A stretch of DNA of 64,000 nt from Branchipolynoe longqiensis (Eukaryota; Annelida; Polychaeta; Phyllodocida; Polynoidae). The stretch is taken from the NCBI GenBank assembly GCA_030323885.1, contig CM059190.1, positions 103,643,856 to 103,707,855 on the forward strand, read 5' to 3'. Under the pieces are notes generated by a model that saw only the letters and a list, made by a program, of their open reading frames with translations, made no database searches and was not told the DNA's origin. The translations under genes were made by a program, and so were the position numbers. Numbering within the stretch: position 1 is the first letter of the stretch; each line of letters begins with the position of its first letter. Shown here piece by piece: positions 19,252 through 30,351 of the stretch.

Positions 19252-20978
19252 GTAATGGTGGTGTGTGGTGGTGTGTGGTGGTGTGTGGTGGTGTGTGGTG
19301 GTGTGTGGTGGTGTGTGGTGGTGTGTGGTGGTGTGTGGTGGTGTGTGGTGGTGTGTGGTGGTGTGTGGTTTGGTGGTGATATGTGGTGTTGTATGGTGGT
19401 GTGTAGTGGTGTGTGGTGGTGTGTGGTAGTGGGTGGTGGTGGTGATATGTGGTGGTGTATGGTGGTGTGTAGTGGTGTGTGGTGGTGTGTGGTAGTGGGT
19501 GGTGGTGATATGTGGTGTTGTATGGTGGTGTGTAGTGGTGTGTGGTAGTGGGTGGTGGTGATATGTGGTGTTGTATGGTGGTGTGTAGTGGTGTGTGGTG
19601 GTGTGTGGTAGTGGGTGGTGGTGATATGTGGTGTTGTATGGTGGTGTGTAGTGGTGTGTGGTGGTGTGTGGTAGTGGGTGGTGGTGATATGTGGTGTTGT
19701 ATGGTGGTGTGTGGTGGTTTGTGGTGGTGTGTGGTAGTGGGTGGTGGTGATATATGGTGTTGATGGTGGTGTGTAGTGGTGTGTGGTGGTGTGTGGTAGT
19801 TGGTGGTGGTGGTGATATGCGGTGGTGTATGGTGGTGTGTAGTGGTGTGTGGTGGTGTGTGGTAGTGGGTGGTGGAGGTGATGTGTGGTGTTGTATGGTG
19901 GTGTGTAGTGGTGTGTGGTGGTGTGTGGTAGTGGGTGGTGGTAGTAGTGGTGATATATGGTGTTGTATGGTTGTGTGTGGCATGTGATGTGTGGTGGTGG
20001 TGATGTGTGGTGTTGTATGGTGGTGTGTGGTATGTGATATGTGGGGTGTGGTGGTGGTGATATGTGGTGTTGTATGGTGGTGTGTGGTGTTGTATTGTGG
20101 TGTTTAGTGGTGGTGATGTGTGGTGTTGTATGGTGGTGTGTGGTATGTGATGTGTGGTGTGTGGTGGTGGTGGTGGTGTTGACATGTGCTGTTGTATGGT
20201 GGTGTGTGGTATGTGATGGGTGGTGTCTGATGTTGGTGGTGATGTTTGGTGGTGTATGATAGTGTGTGGTTTGTGGTGGTAATGGTGGTGGTGGTGTGTG
20301 GTGGTGTGTAGTGGTGGTGCTAGTGTTGGGGTGGTGTGTGGTATGTGCTGTGTGGTGTGTGGTGGTGGTGATGTGTGGTGGTGTATGGTAGTGTGTGGTG
20401 TGTGGTGTGTGGTGTGTGGTGTGCGGTGTGTGGTGTGGGTGTGTGGTGTGTGGTGTGTGGTGTGTGTGTGGTGTGTGGTGTGTGGTGGTGTGTGGTGTGG
20501 TGTGTGGTGTGTGGTGTGTGGTGTGTGGTGTGTGGTGGTGGTGGTGGCGGCGGTGTGTGGTCGTGTGTAGTGGTGGTGCTAGTGTCGGGGTGGTGTGTGG
20601 TATGTGCTGTGTGGTGTGTGGTGGTGGTGGTGGTGGTGATGTGTGGTGGTGTATGGTAGTGTGTGGTGTGCGGTGTGTGGTGTGTGGTGTGTGGTGTGCG
20701 CTGTGTGGTGTGTGGCGTTTGGTGGTGGCGGTGGTGGTGGCGGTGTGTGGTGTGTGGTGGTGGTGCTAGTGTCTGGGTGGTGTGTGGTATGTGGTGTGTG
20801 GTGTGTGGTGGTGGTGATGTGTGGTGGTGTATGGTAGTGTGTGGTGTGTGGTGTGTGGTGGTGGCGGTGTGTGGTGTGTGGTGTGTGGTGTGTGGTGCGT
20901 GGTGTGTGGTGTGTGGTGTGTGGTGGTGGCGGTGTGTGGTGTGTGGTGGTGGTGCTAGTGTCGGGGTCGTAAGGTGGT
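19252..20978. repeat. 1.7-kb GTG/GTGTGGTG array, almost without C on the plus strand
   Basis: A mosaic of GTGTGGTG and GTGGTGAT words with longer units, such as a roughly 60-bp unit GTGTAGTGGTGTGTGGTG...TATGGTG at 19390-19960. A second type has GCTAGTGTCGGGGTGG at about 20569, 20766 and 20950. C is very rare, so the strand is extremely G-skewed. Every long frame here is a translation of the repeat. Confidence 0.95.
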
Positions 20979-21059
20979 ATTTTCTTTTCTTTTTGTGACA
21001 GTTTATTTATCCCGCCCACAACAGCTAAGTCCACTCATAATTATTCATGCTGCTCAGAC

Positions 21060-23895
21060 AAGCACTGCTCTCTACACATGAAGCGCTGAGCGGTTAGTCA
21101 CTGCAAAGTCAACACGGGTTATCTTTTAAAAATAGACCCTCTCTACACATGAAGTGCTGAACGGTTAGTCACTGCAAAGTCAACACGGGTAATCTTTTAA
21201 AAATAGACTCTCACTACACATGAAGCGCTGAGCGGTTAGTCACTGCAAAGTCAACACGAGTAATCATTTAAAAATAGACCCTCTCTACACATGAAGTGCT
21301 GAGCGGTTAGTCACTGCAAAGTCAACACGAGTAATCATTTAAAAATAGACCATCTCTACACATGAAGTGCTGAGCGGTTAGTCACTGCAAAGTCAACAAG
21401 GGTAATCGTTTAAAAATAGACCCTCTCTACACATGAAGCGCTGAGTGGTTAGTCACTGCAACGTCAACATGGGTACTCTTTTAAAATTAGACCCTCTCTA
21501 CACATGAAGTGTTGAGCGGTTAGTCACTGCAAAGTCAACAGAGGTAATCTTTTAAAAATAGACCCTCACTACACATGAAGCGCTGAGCGGTTAGTCACTG
21601 CAAAGTCAACACGAGTAATCATTTAAAAATAGACCCTCTCTACACATGAAGTGTTGAGCGGTTAGTCACTGCAAAGTCAAAATGGGTAATCTTTTAAAAA
21701 TAGACCCTCTCTACACATGAAGTGCTGAGCGGTTAGTCACTGCAAAGTCAACACGAGTAATCATTTAAAAATAGACCCTCTCTACACATGAAGTGCTGAG
21801 CGGTTAGTCACTGCAAAGTCAACACGGGTAATCGTTTAAAAATAGACCCTCTCTACACATGAAGCGCTGAGTGGTTAGTCACTGCAAAGTCAACACGGGT
21901 AATCTTTTAAAAATAGACCCTCTCTACACATGAAGTGCTGAGCGGTTAGTCACTGCAAAGTCAACACAGGTAATCTTTTAAAAATAGACCCTCACTACAC
22001 ATGAAGCGCTGAGTGGTTAGTCACTGCAAAGTCAACACAGGTAATCTTTTAAAAATAGACTCTCACTACACATGAAGTGTTGAGCGGTTAGTCACTGCAA
22101 AGTCAACACGGGTAATCTTTTAAAAATAGACTCTCACTACACATGAAGCGCTGAGCGGTTAGTCACTGCAAAGTCAACACAGGTAATCCTTTAAAAATAG
22201 ACTCTCACTACACATGAAGTGTTGAGTGGTTAGTCACTGCAAAGTCAACACGGGTAATCTTTAAAAAATAGACCCTCTCTACACATGAAGTGCTGAGCGG
22301 TTAGTCACTGCAAAGTAATCTTTTAAAAATAGACCCTCACTACACATGACGCGCTGAGCGGTTAGTCACTGCAAAGTCAACAAGGGTAATCTTTTAAAAA
22401 TAGACTCTCACTACACATGAAGTGTTGAGCGGTTAGTCACTGCAAAGTCAACACGGGTAATCTTTTAAAAATAGACCCTCTCTACACATGAAGCGCTGAG
22501 TGGTTAGTCACTGCAAAGTCAACAAGGGTAATCGTTTAAAAATAGACCCTCTCTACACATGAAGCGCTGAGTGGTTAGTCACTGCAAAGTCAACACGGGT
22601 AATCTTTTTAAGATAGACCCTCACTACACATGACGCGCTGAGCGGTTAGTCACTGCAAAGTCAACACAGGTAATCTTTTAAAAATAGACTCTCACTACAC
22701 ATGAAGTGTTGAGTGGTTAGTCACTGCAAAGTCAACACAGGTAATCTTTTAAAATAGACCCTCTCTACTGCAAAGTCAACACGGGTAATCTTTTAAAAAT
22801 AGACCCTCTCTACACATGAAGCGTTGAGTGGTTAGTCACTGCAAAGTCAACACGGGTAATCTTTAAAAAATAGACCCTCTCTACACATGAAGTGCTGAGC
22901 GGTTAGTCACTGCAAAGTCAACACGGGTAATCGTTTAAAAATAGACCCTCTCTACACATGAAGCGCTGAGCGGTTAGTCACTGCAAAGTCAACACGGGTA
23001 ATCTTTTAAAAATAGACCCTCTCTACACATGAAGTGCTGAGCGGTTAGTCACTGCAAAGTCAACACGAGGTAATCTTTTAAAAATAGACCCTCTCTACAC
23101 ATGAAGTGCTGAGTGGTTAGTCACTGCAAAGTCAACACGGGTAATCTTTTAAAAATAGACCCTCTCTACACATGAAGTGCTGAGCGGTTAGTCACTGCAA
23201 AGTCAACGCGGGTAATCTTTTTAAAATAGACCCTCTCTACACATGAAGCGCTGAGCGGTTAGTCACTGCAAAGTCAACACGGGTAATCTTTTAAAAATAG
23301 ACCCTCTCTACTGCAAAGTCAACACGGGTAATCTTTTTAAGATAGACCCTCACTACACATGACGCGCTGAGCGGTTAGTCACTGCAAAGTCAATACAGGT
23401 AATCTTTTAAAAATAGACTCTCACTACACATGAAGTGTTGAGTGGTTAGTCACTGCAAAGTCAACACAGGTAATCTTTTAAAATAGACCCTCTCTACTGC
23501 AAAGTCAACACGGGTAATCTTTTAAAAATAGACCCTCTCTACACATGAAGCGTTGAGTGGTTAGTCACTGCAAAGTCAACACGGGTAATCGTTTAAAAAT
23601 AGACCCTCTCTACACATGAAGTGTTGAGCGGTTAGTCACTGCAAAGTCAACACAGGTAATCTTTTAAAAATAGACCCTGACTACACATGAAGCGTTGAGT
23701 GGTTAATCACTGCAAAGTCAACACGGGTAATCGTTTAAAAATAGACCCTCTCTACACATGAAGTGTTGAGCGGTTAGTCACTGCAAAGTCAACACAGGTA
23801 ATCTTTTAAAAATAGACCCTCACTACACATGAAGCGTTGAGTGGTTAGTCACTGCAAAGTCAACACGGGTAATCGTTTAAAATAGACCCTAAGTA
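21060..23895 (+). repeat. 71-bp satellite, about 40 units
   Basis: The unit carries CTACACATGAAGTGCTGAGC, GGTTAGTCACTGCAAAGTCA and GGTAATCTTTTAAAAATAGA. Variants (GCGCTGAG, GTGCTGAG, GTGTTGAG; CTCTCT or CTCACT) mix along the array. Units shortened to CTCTCTACTGCAAAGTC occur at 22761, 23302 and 23490. Blocks near 22601 and 23330 are the same multi-unit sequence 729 bp apart, and the last units alternate as a 142-bp dimer. No long open frame. Confidence 0.97.
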
Positions 23896-23959
23896 AAACT
23901 CCAACAAAGACAAACAATCTATTTAGCTGTTGCTAATATCATGCGGGGTATTTTTGCAA

Positions 23960-24196
23960 ATGGCAAATATTGCATCTCGAGCAGGATTCGAACCCACACT
24001 TCTTAACACACTACACTAATTAACATACAATAAATACATACAGTAGAACTTGTTTTCAGCGAATGCTGTGACCCGCAAACCCTTGCCATTTATATATATT
24101 TTTTAATAGTTTTATTCTTCAGAATAATACATTAGTCAGCGCTGAGGCCCTGGTTTTCTAGGTTTAAAAAACAGAAGTTATTTACACAAATTAAGT
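23960..24196. other. SINE-B scrap and unassigned DNA
   Basis: GAGCAGGATTCGAACCCACA at 23979 is a SINE-B T-arm on the minus strand. The rest is AT-rich with no gene. Confidence 0.5.
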
Positions 24197-24515
24197 TAAA
24201 GCTGCATAGTCCGTCTATTACTACTGAGGTATATGGTGCTTTGCATTTCGATATACAACGTGAAATCAATTTAACATGTTTTCACTTCAAATAAATTCAT
24301 AACAAAAAAAACTAAAAAAATCTTTTAAAGTTAGCAATTTATAGAACAGGTTTACTTTAAACCAATGTAAATAGATTATGATCGTTTGTTTGTTGGAATT
24401 TTACATACTCGCAAAGCCCTAGGGTCATATAAGGGCGGGGGTAGATTATAATGATCAACCTAATCTATTTATCTAAAAATAATATTGCAGAAAACCAAAA
24501 CCATTTGATTTTTGT
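24197..24515 (-). mobile_element. MITE-A copy, partly deleted, with SINE scrap
   Basis: AAGCTGCATAGTCCG start, ACATGTTTTCACTTCAAATA and GATCAACCTAATCTATTTAT. A stretch of T1 end on the minus strand (TTTGTTTGTTGGAATTTTAC, GGGTCATATAAGGGCGGGG, 24385-24442) lies between two copies of TAGATTATGAT/TAGATTATAAT, marking a SINE insertion. Confidence 0.65.
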
Positions 24516-24529
24516 CTTTGGTATATTAA

Positions 24530-24752
24530 TTAGTTGATTAAGCAGGGAAGAGTTCAACCACGGACTATTCGTCTTCCTCATTCCGCTGCTCCTTGCCCCT
24601 ATCCTAGTAATTGCAAGCACCATGCTAGGTAGGGTCAAGTATACATTTTTAAGTCATCGGTTTGACTCGGCCAGGGTTCAAACCGGGAATTTGAATCCCA
24701 TGACCGACGAGAACAGGAGGCGGACGCTCAACTCATATGGCCATCTCGTCTG
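24530..24752 (-). mobile_element. Core-SINE (H2, T2)
   Basis: T2 (GCAGGGAAGAGTTCAACCAC, TCGTCTTCCTCATTCCGCTG), core (CCCCTATCCTAGTAATTGCA) and H2 head (CCAGGGTTCAAACCGGGAAT, CAACTCATATGGCCATC). Like 6201-6430, the head contains a duplicated B-box region. Confidence 0.75.
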
Positions 24753-24889
24753 ATGGTTCAATGCTATGGTTACCTCAACTTAGGTTTATGCACATCTCAA
24801 CAGGTTATCGCCTGGTTACATATGTTCGCATATTAATTACCCGTGACAACCTAGAATTAGGTCACATAGGCTGCAGTTAATAGGTCAGG

Positions 24890-25040
24890 TGTGAATGATT
24901 GGTACTTTACATCCTAGCAACATATGCGGTCATATCAGGGCCGTTATTCAAACGTGACAGTACAGACTCCTGACAGCTTTATAGTGCAGTCAAACTTGTA
25001 TACCGTGCTGCCAGCACCATGACCTGTTATCATTGGTTTA
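24890..25040 (-). mobile_element. Core-SINE T1 fragment
   Basis: GTACTTTACATCCTAGCAAC, ATATGCGGTCATATCAGGGC, GACAGCTTTATAGTGCAG and CACCATGACCTGTTATC. Only the tail half is present. Confidence 0.65.
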
Positions 25041-25237
25041 TCTCATCATAACAAGAAGTATTCTGATTTTGAAAATGTGATGTTTTCATCAGATTATCCA
25101 GCTTTAAATGGACTTAGGGTCTCCTTTCACTTGGGAACAAATGGGCAACCAGTGCCTATTATAGTGTCCTATTACTAGTATTAGTGCCTATTATAGTGTT
25201 ATCGAAATTGGATATGTATACTCAAATTTAGGTTATT

Positions 25238-25948
25238 AAATAAATAAAATAAATAAAACATTTATATAGCGCCCGATCCAGCAAGCCGTTCTCAGGCGCT
25301 TTACATAAACAAATATACAGGAAAATAAATTTCACCTAGTTAAAAGCAGATTTAAACAAATGTGTCTTAAGACCATTTTTAAAAGCACCAATAGATTTAC
25401 AATCTGTGATATATCCTGGCAGAGCATTCCACAGTCTCAGGGCAGCAATACTAAAAGCACGATCCCCAAAGCCTTTGAGTCTGCTCCGAGGAACTGCTAA
25501 CAGGCTGGATACTGTGGAGCGCAGTGTTCAAACATTTGTTCTCTCCTGGAGCATATCTCTCATATACTCTGGAGCCTGATCATGCAAGGCACAAAGATAT
25601 ATATATACAAGAAGCAGCACCTTGAAATCAATTCTCTTCTCCACAGGGAGCCAGTGTAATGATTTCAGCACAGGAGTAATGTGATCAAATTTCTTTGTAC
25701 CTGTCAACAACCTGGCGGCCGCATTCTGCATATGTTGCAGTTTTGAGATACTTGACAGTGGCAGACCATACAACAGAGCATTACAATAATCCAGGCGTGA
25801 ACCAATGAAAGCATGAGTAACCTTCTCTAACGAGTCACGTGTCAGGGCATCCTTGATGGATCTGAGATGTCTCAGTTGCATAAAAGATGCCCTACACACC
25901 GTCTTGATGTGATTAGACATATCAAGAGTATTGTCAAAGATCACACCA
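25238..25948 (-). mobile_element. 5'-truncated L2/CR1-like LINE with 8-bp target duplication
   Basis: The 3' end (minus strand) has GTAAAGCGCCTGAGAACGGC, TTGCTGGATCGGGCGCTATA and an ATTT tail. It begins abruptly inside the reverse transcriptase region at 25948. The AGGTTATT duplication on both sides and the truncation are the usual signs of target-primed reverse transcription. Confidence 0.85.
25336..25947 (-). pseudogene. LINE reverse transcriptase C-terminal fragment, one stop
   Basis: One frame reads NLGVIFDNTLDMSNHIKTVC, then FIGSRLDYCNALLYGLP, LQHMQNAAARLLTG and LKSLHWLPVEKRIDFKVLLL. This is the part of an L2/CR1-type reverse transcriptase after the catalytic core. An in-frame TGA at 25528-25530 is followed in the same frame by SSLLAVPRSRLKGFGDRAFS and LRLWNALPGYI to a natural stop at 25336. 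The catalytic YXDD region is absent, so the protein cannot work. About 200 codons remain of an expected 900 or more. The single stop suggests a fairly recent insertion. Confidence 0.85.
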
Positions 25949-26154
25949 AGGTTATTTTTTGGTTTTGAAACTTTGAGGCTGTGATCGGATTATGCAGCTT
26001 TAATTTCTATATCATCATTATTATTACCCTTTCTACTCAGTTCGATTAGTTATCAAGTAGAAAGACCACTGGCAATTTGTGGCAGACTCGTGGCATTCGG
26101 TACAATTATTGGTAGTATCACTGGGGTATTAGACTATTACACGCCTAGCAATCT

Positions 26155-26520
26155 TGAAGTGGGCGGGTGAGTGGGTGTATGGATGAGTGGAAGAGTGGGT
26201 GAGTGGATGAGTGGGTGAGTGGGTGAGTGGGTGAGTGGGTGAATGGGTGAGTGGGTGAGTGGGTGAGTGGGTTGGTGAGTGGGTGAGTGGGTGGGTGAGT
26301 GGGTGAGTGGGTGAGTGGGTGAGTGAGTGGGTGAGTGGGTGAGTGAGTGGGCGAGTGGGTGAGTGGGTGAGTGGGTGAGTGGGTGAGTGGGTGAGTGGGT
26401 GAGTGGGTGAGTGGGTGAGTGGGTGAGTGGGTGAGTGAGTGAGTGAACGGGTGAGTGGGTGAATGGGTGAATGAATGCAGTGAATGGGTGAATGGGTGAG
26501 TGAGTGGGTGAGTGGGTGAG
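26155..26520. repeat. 8-bp array (GTGAGTGG), about 45 copies
   Basis: GGGTGAGT repeats with GAATGGGT and GAGTGAGT variants. On the minus strand this gives THPLTHSP peptides in two frames (26137-26856, 26145-26531), which I regard as artefacts. Confidence 0.95.
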
Positions 26521-26639
26521 AGGTTTTTCAAAAGTCGCCCACGTCGGAGTCATGTTGGCCATTACGTCGTAGTGTGACTGCACCATTACACTTGTATTTC
26601 TCGGGATATGGGGCTGGCTCCACGCTTCACCTCCTCTAC

Positions 26640-26680
26640 GCACACGCACACACACGCGCACACACACACACACGCGCGCA
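26640..26680. repeat. CA/CGCA microsatellite
   Basis: ACGCACACACACGCGCACAC and neighbours, an alternating purine-pyrimidine stretch. It sits between the 8-bp array and the ACGTGT array. Confidence 0.85.
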
Positions 26681-26834
26681 TGTAGGCGCTGGTGTGATGC
26701 TGTGTTTGCGTGGGTGTGATTGTGGGTGGGGGTATGGAGGTGGGGGTGGGGGGAATGTTCTGATTTATTTACGCGGCGTATTGTCGACACGGGGTGCAAC
26801 ATGGGCGCGGTCTGATAGTGGGCACCTCCCAGGT

Positions 26835-27725
26835 AGGTGTACGTGTACGCGTACATGTACGTGTACGTGTACGTGGGTGTTTACGTGTACGCATACGTGT
26901 ACGTGTATGAATTCACCCAGGAACAGTTGGCAGATACACGGCTCTACGTGTACGTGTACATGTATGTGTATGTGTACGTGTATGTATACATGTACGTGTA
27001 CGTGTATGTATTCACCCTACAACAGTTGGCACAGACACAGCTCCATGCATATGTGTACATGTACACATACATGTACATGTACGTGAAAATGTATGTATTC
27101 TCCCAGCAACAGTTTGCATGAACACAGCTCTACATGTACGTGTACGTGTACGTGTACGTGTACGTATTCGTCCAGCCATAGTTGACACAGACACAGCTGT
27201 ACATGTACATGTGCGTGTATGTGTGGCACAGACACGGCTCTACGTGTACGTGTACGTGTACATGTACATGTACGTGTACGTGTACATGTACGTGTACGTG
27301 TACATGTATGTATTCACCCAGCAACAGTGTGCATGAACACAGCTCTACGTGCACATGTACGTGTAGGTGTACATATTCATCTAGCCACAGTTGGAATGGA
27401 CACAGCTCTACGTGTACGTGTACGTGTCATCAAGCCATAGCTGGCACAGCCATGACCCTACATGTACATGTACGTGCACGTGAACGTGTACATATTCACC
27501 CAGCAACAGATGGCATAGACACATCACTATGTGTACGTGTATGTGTACGTGTATCTGTACCTGTTCACTCAGCCAGTTACATTGGCCATGGCTCTCTCTG
27601 TACGTTTACGTGTATGTGTACGTGTACGTGGTGTGTACATTTACGTGTTCACCCAGTAACAGTCGATACGTATGCGTGTATGTACGTGTGCATGCACTCT
27701 GCGTATACGTCTATGTGTACAGTTA
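26835..27725. repeat. ACGTGT array with a conserved 35-bp spacer motif
   Basis: Runs of GTACGTGTACGTGTACAT alternate with a spacer like ATTCACCCAGCAACAGTTGG, CACAGACACAGCTCTACGTG. About ten spacers start near 26911, 27009, 27097, 27166, 27311, 27374, 27428, 27493, 27566 and 27647. Spacer order and length are fairly stable while the TACGTG runs vary from about 10 to 65 bp. The runs are self-complementary and alternating. Confidence 0.9.
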
Positions 27726-28319
27726 ATTATGATAGCAGCAATGAGTGCAACCATAATAATATAATCATTGCTCACGGGCACAGAAGACAAGGAGGCTGAG
27801 TTGGGAAAACATGGCATTTATTCGGGCGCGTCCCCTCTGCAGCAAGTCATGGTACATGTTGTTGTTTAGCAGGGAAGCCGCGGCCGACCTAAGGTCATGT
27901 AAGTTGATGACATATGGGGATGAGATGGTAAGTGCAACATATGGATCATGGTGGTACAACAATTATGAACAACAAGGTAATAAGCAGAAATGAATTTGTA
28001 CATGGTAAAAATGAGTGTATGGTCTACATTTAATCAAGTAAAGGTGATCTGCCATTTGCTCGGTTGTCAATTGGCTATTATTAATGATATGGTTAATTAA
28101 CTCTGTTAATTGAGTTCTAGTTTAATTTTTAACGTTTAATTTACTAGTTTGTTTGATTGGCTCGCCAATTAATCGGCAGGTGTGGGTGGGTGGGTAAAAG
28201 AGGTAGGTGTAGTAGTTGTCAGTCAGAGGCGCTGTTGTGGGCTGACGTTTGGATGGGCAGCCTGGATGGCTGCGGATGGTAGTGTGATGGAATTGGTAGC
28301 TGGGTATTGGCTTTCTATT
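27726..28319. other. Unassigned stretch
   Basis: Non-repetitive for the most part. AATTAATTGA and TTAATTAACT words occur at 28080-28150. No gene supported. Confidence 0.5.
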
Positions 28320-28520
28320 GGTTAGGAGGAGTTGAGTGGTGTGTCAAGCTGGCCTGCTGGAGCTCACCTGCTGGTGTTTGATTGGTTGGGAGGAGTTGAG
28401 TGAAGTGTCAGTCTGTGGACCTGGCCTTCTGGTGCTCACCCCCCTCCCTGCCCACTCCCCCCTGGGAGGAGTTGAGTGAAGTGTCAGTTTGAGCCTGGCA
28501 TGCTGGTGCTCACCCCCCCC
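28320..28520 (+). repeat. Tandem repeat, 3-4 units of about 55-80 bp
   Basis: GGAGGAGTTGAGTGAAGTGT, CAGTCTG and CTGGTGCTCACC recur near 28325, 28389 and 28466, with C-rich insertions between units. Confidence 0.7.
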
Positions 28521-28580
28521 CCCCCACCCCACCCCCACCCCACCCCACTGTGGGGGCGGGGTGGGGTGGGGGGGGGGCAG
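28513..28580. repeat. C-run/G-run inverted repeat
   Basis: CCCCCCCCCCCACCCCACCC runs into CACTGTGGGG, then CGGGGTGGGGTGGGGGGGGG. The two halves are complementary around CACTGTG. It can form a G-rich hairpin or a quadruplex and i-motif pair. Such sequence often shows length errors in assembly. Confidence 0.8.
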
Positions 28581-28918
28581 GTGTCAGCCTCCCCGCGACC
28601 CTGTGCCCAGCAATGAACCCAAATGATCGCACCCGCTCATTCCAGACAATGTATCACCTCTTCTAACTTTTTAATATTTTATGTTTGCACTTTGACATAA
28701 ACTATATCGACTTTTGACACACGTGAAATTCTATATTAGTATTTAATTGACATACACTTTAACAAAGGTAAACCAATGTGACAGAATAAATCTTTCTATT
28801 TTTTCACTATTAATACGGCATTTGCTGCTGATACGGCATAAAATCCCCATTAATCAATCATCAATAATGATATAATAATTAAGAGTGATACAACAACATT
28901 AATGACCTTATACTTTTA
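28580..28918. other. Unassigned stretch
   Basis: Holds ATACGGCATTTGCTGCTGAT and AATCAATCATCAAT (28812-28865), a diverged end of the third SINE tail type. Otherwise nothing recognised. Confidence 0.5.
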
Positions 28919-29257
28919 ATTCAAGTTGCATAGTTCGGTGGTTTTGAATTTCTGTCATTTTCTAACATAAATATATTAGGCTGATCATTATAGTCTACAT
29001 TACCTTACTTTGAAGTAAGTTTTATTTTAAATGGTTAACTTTGCAGACACTTGAAGTGCAAACATGCTAAACATAATTTTGGCAAGCTTGCCAAAACTCT
29101 AATACCATAGACTTCCGCAGTAACAAATGCTACTAAATTGACTCGGCATTCCATTCTCTGTGGCAACAAATTCTTAATAAGTGCAACAGTATCTAAATTA
29201 TATATCTAGAATCAAATCTATGTAGTTGTTTTGGTTGAGAAAATATAATGCTTGTAT

Positions 29258-29895
29258 TGGACTCAATCAATCAATAGTTCCGTCCTCTAGTCAAGGGTTG
29301 GATGCAATGGTTCTCCACTTGTCCCGATGGTGTGCTGTTCTGATAGACTGTGAATAATTCAAGCCTGTCCACTGTGAAATATTTGTAAACCATGATGTTC
29401 TTGGTCTCCCTCTCCCTCTGCTGCCATTCACCTTCCCTTCCAACAATGTACGGTATATTGAACTCTGACGAATGATGTGGCCAAAATAAATAAGTTTCTT
29501 TGTCTGTATAGTGGCAAACAAGCTTTTCTTATTTTTAATTTTTCTGAGAACTTCTTTGTTGGTGATCTTCTTTGTCCATGATATTTTCATCATCCTTCGA
29601 TAAGTCCACGTCTCAAATGCTGCTAAACGTTTGTACATTTTCTTAGAGATTGTCCATGTCTCAGCCCCATACATTAGACTAGACCACACATAGCACTGAA
29701 GAATACGCTTCCTTGTTTGTATTAATATCTTACTTGATGTTAACACTCTATACATTTTGGAGAATGTTGTTCGGGCTATTGTTATCCTTCTTTTAATTTC
29801 TTCCTCACATCTCCCATCATTTGTAATCTTTTGTCCGAGATATATGAATTCGGATACTTGTTCTATGTTTGTCCCATCTATGGTTATATTGATAT
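29258..29895 (-). mobile_element. RTE-like LINE 3' fragment, copy 1
   Basis: TTGTAT is duplicated at 29252-29257 and 29896-29901. The 3' end (minus strand) is ACTATTGATTGATTGAGTCC, a short ATTG-repeat tail typical of RTE-type LINEs. It is 5'-truncated in the reverse transcriptase region and nearly identical to the copy at 48031-48600. Confidence 0.8.
29291..29895 (-). pseudogene. Reverse transcriptase C-terminal fragment (RTE-like)
   Basis: The frame reads INITIDGTNIEQVSEFIYLG, QKITNDGRCEEEIKRRITIA, then SSLMYGAETWTISKKMYKRL, YRRMMKISWTKKITNKEVLR, YFGHIIRQS and GRGRPRTSWFTNISQWTGLN. EFIYLG, YGAETW and GRGRPRTSW are hallmarks of the C-terminal part of many animal LINE reverse transcriptases. 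It stops early at 29291-29293 (TGA), where copy 2 has CGA, a CpG-decay change. The catalytic core is missing. About 200 codons. Confidence 0.85.
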
Positions 29896-29919
29896 TTGTA
29901 TCGGACTATGCAGCTTTAA

Positions 29920-30030
29920 TTTTGCACCGATAACAACAGTTCCTAAAGTAAAGTAGATTAAAATGATCAACCTAATATGTTTATCTAAAAAATATCACAG
30001 AAACTAAAAGAAAACCATTGGATTATGTGA
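29920..30030 (-). mobile_element. MITE-A fragment
   Basis: AAAGTAGATTAAAATGATCA, ACCTAATATGTTTATCTAAA and AATATCACAGAAACT to CATTGGATTATG. It follows directly on the previous copy. Confidence 0.6.
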
Positions 30031-30351
30031 AAGTACAACGTCTGAACACTTGGACTTCTGGATACTGAATGGTTTATTCACGGCCTAGGGCTCCCTCAAC
30101 CCGCCGGCTAAACTTTCCATGACGTCATCTCATTAGCATAATCCTTTGTCTCAAACTCTGCATCTCGTTAACATATATTAGCCGCACAGCTATACGTCTA
30201 TAACGCATATATCACAGATTATGCAACTTTAACTTTAAGGTTACCTCTACTTAGGTTCACACATACTTCAATATGTTATCACCGGGTTACATGTGTTCAC
30301 ATGTTACTTACCCATGACAACTTATAATTAGGTCACACGATCTACGCTTAT
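30031..30351. other. Unassigned, with a MITE-A end scrap
   Basis: ATCACAGATTATGCAACTTT at 30211 is a MITE-A end. GGTTACCTCTACTTAGGTTC, then ACATACTTCAATATGTTATC (30240-30282), also occurs at 24770-24810, so it is a further unnamed repeat. No gene. Confidence 0.5.

Larger units (their letters stand above)
25060..26006 (+). mobile_element. MITE-A pieces flanking an L2-like LINE
   Basis: GTGATGTTTTCATCAGATTA, then TCCAGCTTTAA (25077-25112) is one MITE-A end. AAATTGGATATGTATACTCA (25206) and, past the LINE, TTTTGGTTTTGAAACTTTGA to GATTATGCAGCTTTAA (26002) belong to a second copy. AGGTTATT is duplicated at 25230-25237 and 25949-25956 around the LINE. Confidence 0.7.
28919..29919 (+). mobile_element. 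MITE-A copy split by an RTE-like LINE
   Basis: From TTCAAGTTGCATAGTTCGGT through CATTTTCTAACATAAATATA, ACATGCTAAACATAATTTTG and CTTAATAAGTGCAACAGTAT to TTGTAT at 29252. After the LINE it resumes at the second TTGTAT (29896) with CGGACTATGCAGCTTTAA. Confidence 0.8.
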
